Shown here: piece after piece, positions 59,151 through 64,000 of the stretch
Layout: every line of letters begins with the position of its first letter
How positions within the stretch are numbered: position 1 is the stretch's first letter
Assembly (NCBI GenBank): GCA_007570785.1
Contig: ML662442.1
Location: forward strand, 29,585,681 to 29,649,680
Direction of reading: 5' to 3'
Length of the DNA stretch: 64,000 nt
From: Antilocapra americana
Taxonomy: Eukaryota; Chordata; Mammalia; Artiodactyla; Antilocapridae
The notes under the pieces: model-generated
The model's database searches: none
What the model was told of the DNA's origin: nothing
The model's input: the letters and a program-made list of their open reading frames with translations, nothing else
Position numbers and translations under genes: made by a program

Positions 59151-60558
59151 TCAGGTTGTTGCAAAAGTAATTGTGGTTTTACATCGTTGAACTTTGCTAT
59201 TTGATATTGGAATACATTCTTAAATAAATGTGGTTATGTTATACATCACTTTAATGCGCATTTCTTGCTTTGTTTTTTGTTAATGATTTGTTACTTCCTG
59301 TTTATATTTATTTTAGACTATAGAAATGATATTAGACAGAAAGCAAATTCAAGCGATTTTCCTCTTGAGTTCAAAATGGGTTGTAAAGCATCAGAGACAA
59401 CTCGCAACATCAGCACCGCATTTGGCCCAGAAACTTCTAATGAATGTACAGTGAGGCGGTGGTTTGGGAAGTTTTGGAAAGAAGATGAGAGCCTTGAAGA
59501 TGAGGAGCGCAGTGGCAGGCCATCAGAAGTTCACAAGGAACAATCAAGAGGATTAGTGAAGCTGATCTTCTTATAACAAGAAGTTGCCAAAGAAATCAGA
59601 GTGAGCCATTCTGTGATCATTTGGCATTTGAAGCAAATTGGAAAGGTGAAAAATCTTGATAAGTGGGTGCCTCATGAGATGACCAAAAATCAAAAGAAAT
59701 CATTGCTTTGACGTGTTGTCTTCTCTTATTCTGGAGAAGGCAATGGCACCCCACTCCAATATTCTTGCCTGGAAAATCCCATGGATGGAGGAACCTGGTA
59801 GGCTACAGTCCGTGGGGTCGCAAAGAGTCGGACACGACTGAGCGACTTCACTTTCACTTTCTCTTATTCTGTGCAACAACAGTGAACCATTTCTGGATTG
59901 GATTGTGACGTGTGGTGAAAAGTAGATTTTATATGGCAACCAGCATCGACCAGCTCAGTGGTTGGACAGAGGAGAAGTTCCAAAGCACTTCTTAAAGCCA
60001 AACTTGGACCAAAAAAGGTCATGATCACTGTTTGGTGGTCTGCTGCCCATCTGACCCACTGTAGCTTTCTGAATCCCGGCAAGCCCTTATGTCTGAGAGG
60101 TACACTCAGCAAGTCAGTGAGATGCCCCGAAAACTGCAACTCCTGCAGTTGGCATGGGTCAACAGAAAGGGCCCAATTCTTCTCCACAGCAACACCCAAC
60201 CTCACATCATACAACCAGCACTTCAAAAGCTGAATGAAGTGGACTGTGAAGTTTTGCCTCATCTGCCGTGTTCCCCTGACCTCTCACCAACTGACTACCA
60301 CTTCTTCAAGCATCTCAACAACTTTTAATAGGGAAACTGCGCCCATAACCAGCAGGAGGCAGAAAATACTTTCCAAGAGATCATCGAATTCTGAAGCATG
60401 GATTTTTATGCTACAGGAATAAACAAAATTGTTTCTTGTTGGAAAAAGTGTGTTGATTGTAATAGTTTCTATTTTGATTAATAAAGATGGGCTTGAGCCT
60501 AGTTACAATGATTTAAACTTCACGGTCCAAAACCACAGTTACTTTTGTACCAACCTAA
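59151..60558 (+). mobile_element. Hsmar1-like mariner DNA transposon, inactive
   Basis: Terminal inverted repeats TCAGGTTGTTGCAAAAGTAA and its reverse complement TTACTTTTGTACCAACCTAA are flanked by the TA duplication (59149-59150 and 60559-60560). Without the inserted SINE and its TSD copy it is 1,270 bases, the usual mariner length. The transposase, on the + strand, is recognisable from the helix-turn-helix region (ETTRNISTAFGPETSNECTV, 59265-59576) to the C-terminal SPDLSPTDYHFFKHLNNF (60089-60328). Frameshifts and stops break it. At the second catalytic Asp site (family motif HDN) this copy reads HSN; the third Asp (PTDY) remains. Confidence 0.93.
59733..59858 (+). mobile_element. BovA-type SINE inserted in the mariner
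   Basis: GGAGAAGGCAATGGCACCCC to GCGACTTCACTTTCAC, flanked by the 12-base TSD TTCTCTTATTCT (59721-59732 and 59859-59870). It matches the canonical BovA body closely, suggesting a recent insertion. Confidence 0.95.
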
Positions 60559-60660
60559 TAAGATCCATCTTGTAATATCCCTGTGAGGATTAAGTGAGAT
60601 AAAGTGTTAGGAACCAAGACGCATCTGAGCATATAGTGATAAATAATTGTTACTGTTTAC

Positions 60661-60860
60661 CTGACACTGCACTGGTGTTTTACACTTGTTTTTTCATTTA
60701 GTTCTTGCAACGCTGCTATTGGTTTGATTTCTGTACCTATCTTACTGAAGAGGGTGGAGGCCCAGAGGGGTTAATACTTGCTTAAGCACATGGGGCTAGG
60801 AAGAATCAGTCCAGCCTGAATTCAGGTCTCAGATATCAAACCTTAAGGCTTTTAGCCGCC
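60661..60860 (-). mobile_element. MIR-like SINE, reverse
   Basis: Blocks 'cttactgaagagggtggagg', 'cccagaggggttaatacttg' and 'ctgaattcaggtctcagata' fit a reverse MIR. Confidence 0.6.
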
Positions 60861-61659
60861 ACCTCGTGTCGGCGTGTATCAACGATAGTTGTTACGTGTT
60901 TTATATAGTAGCACTTTACAGTTACCTAAAAGCTTTCTAGTTCTTGCCCAACTAGTTTATGTCTGAGCCTAAGCTAAAACTGTCCTCGTTCGAAATAATC
61001 TTTCTCCAGCTTCCTTTTATCTTTTAAAGAACACTTGGCTAAAAGTGACTTCACCATCCCTCATGACTTAGTTACCAAAAAGGGTATGAATATACAGAAA
61101 ATCCACGCTGAAAAGAGATAATACAGTGGCCTTGAAATTGCCATCTTAAAAAAAGTGGTACAAAATTGGCCCTCGCCTGGTGTCTGGAAGTTGATTTTCA
61201 CGAGGATTCTCGCCATTTCCTGATGAGAGTGGCTCACTCTGCCTAAACTGTTGTTTAACCAAACAATATGGTTTATGCTGAACACGTGCTCTCATTCTTG
61301 GAGTCTGAAATTGTGGAATATACTAATCAAGGAGGTACCTCTGTGGCCAGCCCCCACTAAGAAACCCAGCACTGTGTCCCTCATGAGCTTTCCTATTAGA
61401 CAACATTTCACATGCGTTGTCCCAGCTTGCTGGAGAGTTCTGTGTGAGAGGACTCAGAAGCTTGAGTCTGGTTTTCTGCAGACTTTGCCCCTGGTGCCTT
61501 TTCTCTTTGCTGAGTGTCCTTGTATCTTTTTGCTATAATGCATCATTGCTGTGAGTACAGCTACATGCTGAGTCCTGAGACACATTCCCGTAAATCATCG
61601 ACCTGGGGTTTGTCTTGGCGATTCCCAGCACAGAGCGCTGTTTATGAATATCAATCTTC
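60861..61659. other. Intron 5 sequence without firm features
   Basis: The stretch 61400-61560 has a vague L2-like look. No gene seen. Confidence 0.4.
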
Positions 61660-61985
61660 TCACCTTAGCCTGTAGAGGTACCCGTAATATGCTGTGTCGC
61701 TCCCTTTGCTCCCTCCGTGGTTGTTTCACGTGCGTTTTCTTCTGCCTAGACTGTTGTAGCCCCTCTTCACCACCTTTCTTACTGGTGCACTCCTTCAAAC
61801 TATGCTTAGGAAACTTGCTCTGTAGAAGTTTCACACCAAGCCACAACTTATCAGTTCCCCCTTCAACCCCCCTTACAACTCATTTTAATCATATATTCTT
61901 TAATGAGCTTGATAAGGGCAAACACTGTGTCTTAGTCCTTTTATATGCCAAGTAGTGAGTAGCATGCCTGCCAAAGAGTTGGTCT
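61660..61985 (+). mobile_element. L2 LINE 3' region
   Basis: Ordered L2 blocks: 'cttctgcctagactgttgta', 'tggtgcactccttcaaacta', 'gagcttgataagggcaaaca', 'ctgtgtcttagtcctttta'. Confidence 0.55.
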
Positions 61986-62462
61986 TCTGTATCAATGTTA
62001 GTAGTATTGCTCTTTAGATACCTTAATTTTTTACTTGCTAATCCTTGACTAAATTCCAATGCTAGACCTCCGAGTTCCAGAAGTGTTACTAGTTTTTGTA
62101 TTTTTATGTCAGTATAAAAGAATTATGAACTCAAGAGTTAGAATTTTTCTCATCTCACAAGATTATCATTTATAGCACACACTTCTGTTTTTTTTGACTT
62201 CAGCTTGAACTAGGTTAGGCAGATATTCTTACCATTTTTAAAAAAATGACTTAATTACTACATCATAAGTGATTTAGAATGATAGACTCAAAGCCCCTAG
62301 GATTAATTAGATTTGTTGTTAACTCTGATATTAATATTTAAGTATAATGTTCATTTGAAGAGCAAAGCATCAAAATTTAAAACAGAATAATCTTTTTCTT
62401 GGAGTCTTTCAAGTATACGGTATTTCCAGTTTTGTTAATTTTTTAAAATTTCTTTTTGTAAG

Positions 62463-62585
62463 GAATTGGAGGAACAACATAAAAAGGAAAAACTAAATCT
62501 GGAAGAGGATAAAGATCAGCTTCAACAGGAGCTAGAAAACCTGAAGGAAGAATTGGAAGACAAACTGGATTCAGCCAATCAAGAG
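62463..62585 (+). CDS. FAM184A: FAM184A exon 6 (residues 503-543)
   Basis: A 123-base, 41-codon phase 0-0 exon between acceptor TTTTTGTAAG (ending 62462) and consensus donor GAG|GTAAGT at 62586. The product begins ELEEQHKKEK and ends EDKLDSANQE, a highly charged coiled coil. It is too short to appear as a free-standing open frame. It is the last FAM184A exon I can find; the reading frame must continue beyond 64000, since the human protein is about twice this length. Confidence 0.95.
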
Positions 62586-63964
62586 GTAAGTGTTTTATTT
62601 ACTAGCATCGTGTAAGTAGATGAGCCTGAGTGGAAGGTAACATACGTAGAGTAAAAATAATCAAAAACTTTCCTTAATGTTGAATTTTTCATAGTACATT
62701 GATTATATCTGTGGGGGAAAGCAAAACAGACGACAGTATCCCCTTATAGGAAAGAAAACGAGAGGTTTTTTCTACTCTTTTGCAAAATAATGACTTCGTA
62801 TTCTCTATGCCAAATCTTTAAACTTTTAAATTCTATATGAAAATAGTATTGTTTAGCCTGGAAAAGAAAAGATTAGGACTAGACTGTAATAAAGTGTTAT
62901 AAATCAAAAAAGTTGTGAGTAAAATAAATGTAAAGACTGTTGAAAGGCTATAATATTGTTTGTTCCAGCATTTTTTCTCTTTTGTCCTCATTCACCTGTG
63001 TCTTCCAGCAGCCCAGCTGGAACAGTCCTCTTTTCTTTCTGTTCCGGCTCATCCTTCATGGGACTCCTAGACTGATGTTCCTAAAGCAAGTTCTTTTCTT
63101 GACGCATCTCATCTTGACAGCTGTTCCTACCTCACTAGCCTCATCTTTCCAAACAGTCTTTATGTCCTACTTTCTCATCACTCTTCTGCTCACAGAAACC
63201 ACACCAAAACATGAGTGCCCTAGGCAGGTTAATGATTTATAATAGGTATTATTTAATTATCTTTAAACAGTTTATTCAGAGAAGGGTACCAAGTATGGCT
63301 TTAGGGTACAGTAGAGAATTAGATTGTTACTGCTATTAGCCCAGTCTGTCTTTGCTCAAGATCATCCACTGCACACCTCTCTCAGGGTCTGTGATCCTTG
63401 TGGTGTCCCTCATTAAAAGGTGGTTTAGTGACCATCTGTGTTTCTCATGCAAGTGCTCTGGAGTTCTCCTCCTTATTCCAGCTGGTTTAAGTATTCCTCC
63501 AGCCTACTTACTGTTACCTCACTGAGAAGAGTTCTGATAAATACATAATTGACTTTCCTTCGGGATAATTCTCAATTATGATTCTCAGTTAGGTTTTAGC
63601 ACCTTGGCAAGATCATACTGCCATTTTAGAATGGCTCCCCAAGAATATGCCTGACTTATCCCTCGTATGCATCTACCTTCCCTTCACCCGGGGGCATTTT
63701 CTTTCCTGCCTTACTTTGCTGGCTAAGATCTCCAGAGATAATAAGCATTCTTGTTTTATTTCCAGCTCCTAAAATGAAGGGTCTCAATATTTCACAGTTA
63801 ATTATGGTGCTTCTTTGAAGTTTTATTTTGTAAATTATCTTTATCGGGTTTAGAAATTTTTCTTGTAATTCTGGTTTCTTAATTAAAAAAAATCACAAAT
63901 TGATGTTGATTTTTCTGCATCTATTGGGATCTAACTCCTTTTTGTTTAATTTAATGTGGTACCT
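62586..63964 (+). other. FAM184A: Intron 6, proximal part
   Basis: Begins at the GTAAGT donor. The segment 63020-63200 resembles the L2 repeat. No further FAM184A exon is recognisable before the window ends. Confidence 0.5.
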
Positions 63965-64000
63965 TTATTGTTGTTCAGTTGCTAAGTTGTGTTCAACTCT
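63965..64000 (-). mobile_element. Start of a BovB or Bov-A2 element cut by the window edge
   Basis: ATTGTTGTTCAGTTGCTAAG followed by TTGTGTTCAACTCT matches the shared 3' end of BovB and Bov-A2 in reverse. Too short to choose. Confidence 0.6.

Larger units (their letters stand above)
59085..60660 (+). mobile_element. MIR SINE split by the mariner insertion
   Basis: The left part (about 59085-59148: 'tgcttactagctgctttttc', 'acctgaggctgctcatttga') and right part (about 60561-60660: 'ccctgtgaggattaagtgag') read continuously as one MIR once the mariner is removed. Confidence 0.7.
1..64000 (+). other. FAM184A: FAM184A gene, 5' half (exons 1-6 and introns 1-6, last intron incomplete)
   Basis: Six coding exons on the + strand join without a frame break into 543 codons that I recognise as the N-terminal half of FAM184A, a long, almost wholly coiled-coil protein of poorly defined function. 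Intron lengths are 51,034, 908, 1,600, 3,427 and 3,817 bases; intron 6 runs off the window. Exon-exon phases are 0, 0, 1, 0, 0, and every intron starts GT and ends AG. The order CpG-rich start, huge first intron, large second exon is seen directly. The identification rests on remembered similarity to mammalian FAM184A, not on a search. Confidence 0.93.

Noticed and set aside
59265..60328. Functional or domesticated transposase gene
   Set aside because: The frame is broken several times, a SINE interrupts it, and the second catalytic Asp motif is altered.
1..64000. A new multi-gene biological system
   Set aside because: Only one gene (FAM184A) is present and the rest is explained by mobile elements or ordinary intron.

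Overview
The window is vertebrate nuclear DNA from a ruminant, most likely a bovid (cattle, buffalo, sheep or goat; I cannot separate these by eye). The evidence is the repeat content: many copies of the RTE-type LINE BovB, dozens of tRNA-Glu/BovA-type SINEs (Bov-tA, Bov-A2), cetartiodactyl CHR SINEs, a young ruminant L1 3' end, and an Hsmar1-like mariner. There is no bacterial-style gene organisation. Long open frames outside the exons below come from decayed transposable elements.

One protein-coding gene accounts for all recognisable coding sequence: the 5' half of FAM184A on the + strand. A CpG-rich promoter/5'UTR occupies about 1-170. Exon 1 (171-305) holds the start codon. After a 51-kb intron come exon 2 (51340-52194, the large coiled-coil exon), exon 3 (53103-53238), exon 4 (54839-55020), exon 5 (58448-58645) and exon 6 (62463-62585). 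All six join in frame with consensus GT/AG sites and give 543 codons. The human protein is about 1,140 residues, so the remaining exons lie beyond position 64000.

Intron 1 (306-51339) is a repeat graveyard: nine BovB copies in this intron were recognised (six antisense to the gene, including one near full length at about 8340-11675, and three sense), L1 pieces of at least three ages, MIR, L2, MER20, and many SINEs. Several insertions can be ordered from nesting and target-site duplications (TSDs). Introns 2-6 are shorter. Intron 5 carries a three-level nest: an old MIR split by a mariner, itself split by a SINE.

I found no tRNA, rRNA or CRISPR locus and no evidence of a novel multi-gene system. 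The most interesting items are structural: the mariner nest, the L1/L1/BovB nest at 37918-40383, a (TG)n tract that carries repeated copies of a SINE tail (32231-32366), an unexplained inverted-repeat element (40400-40845), and a possible unidentified processed pseudogene (about 36150-36630).
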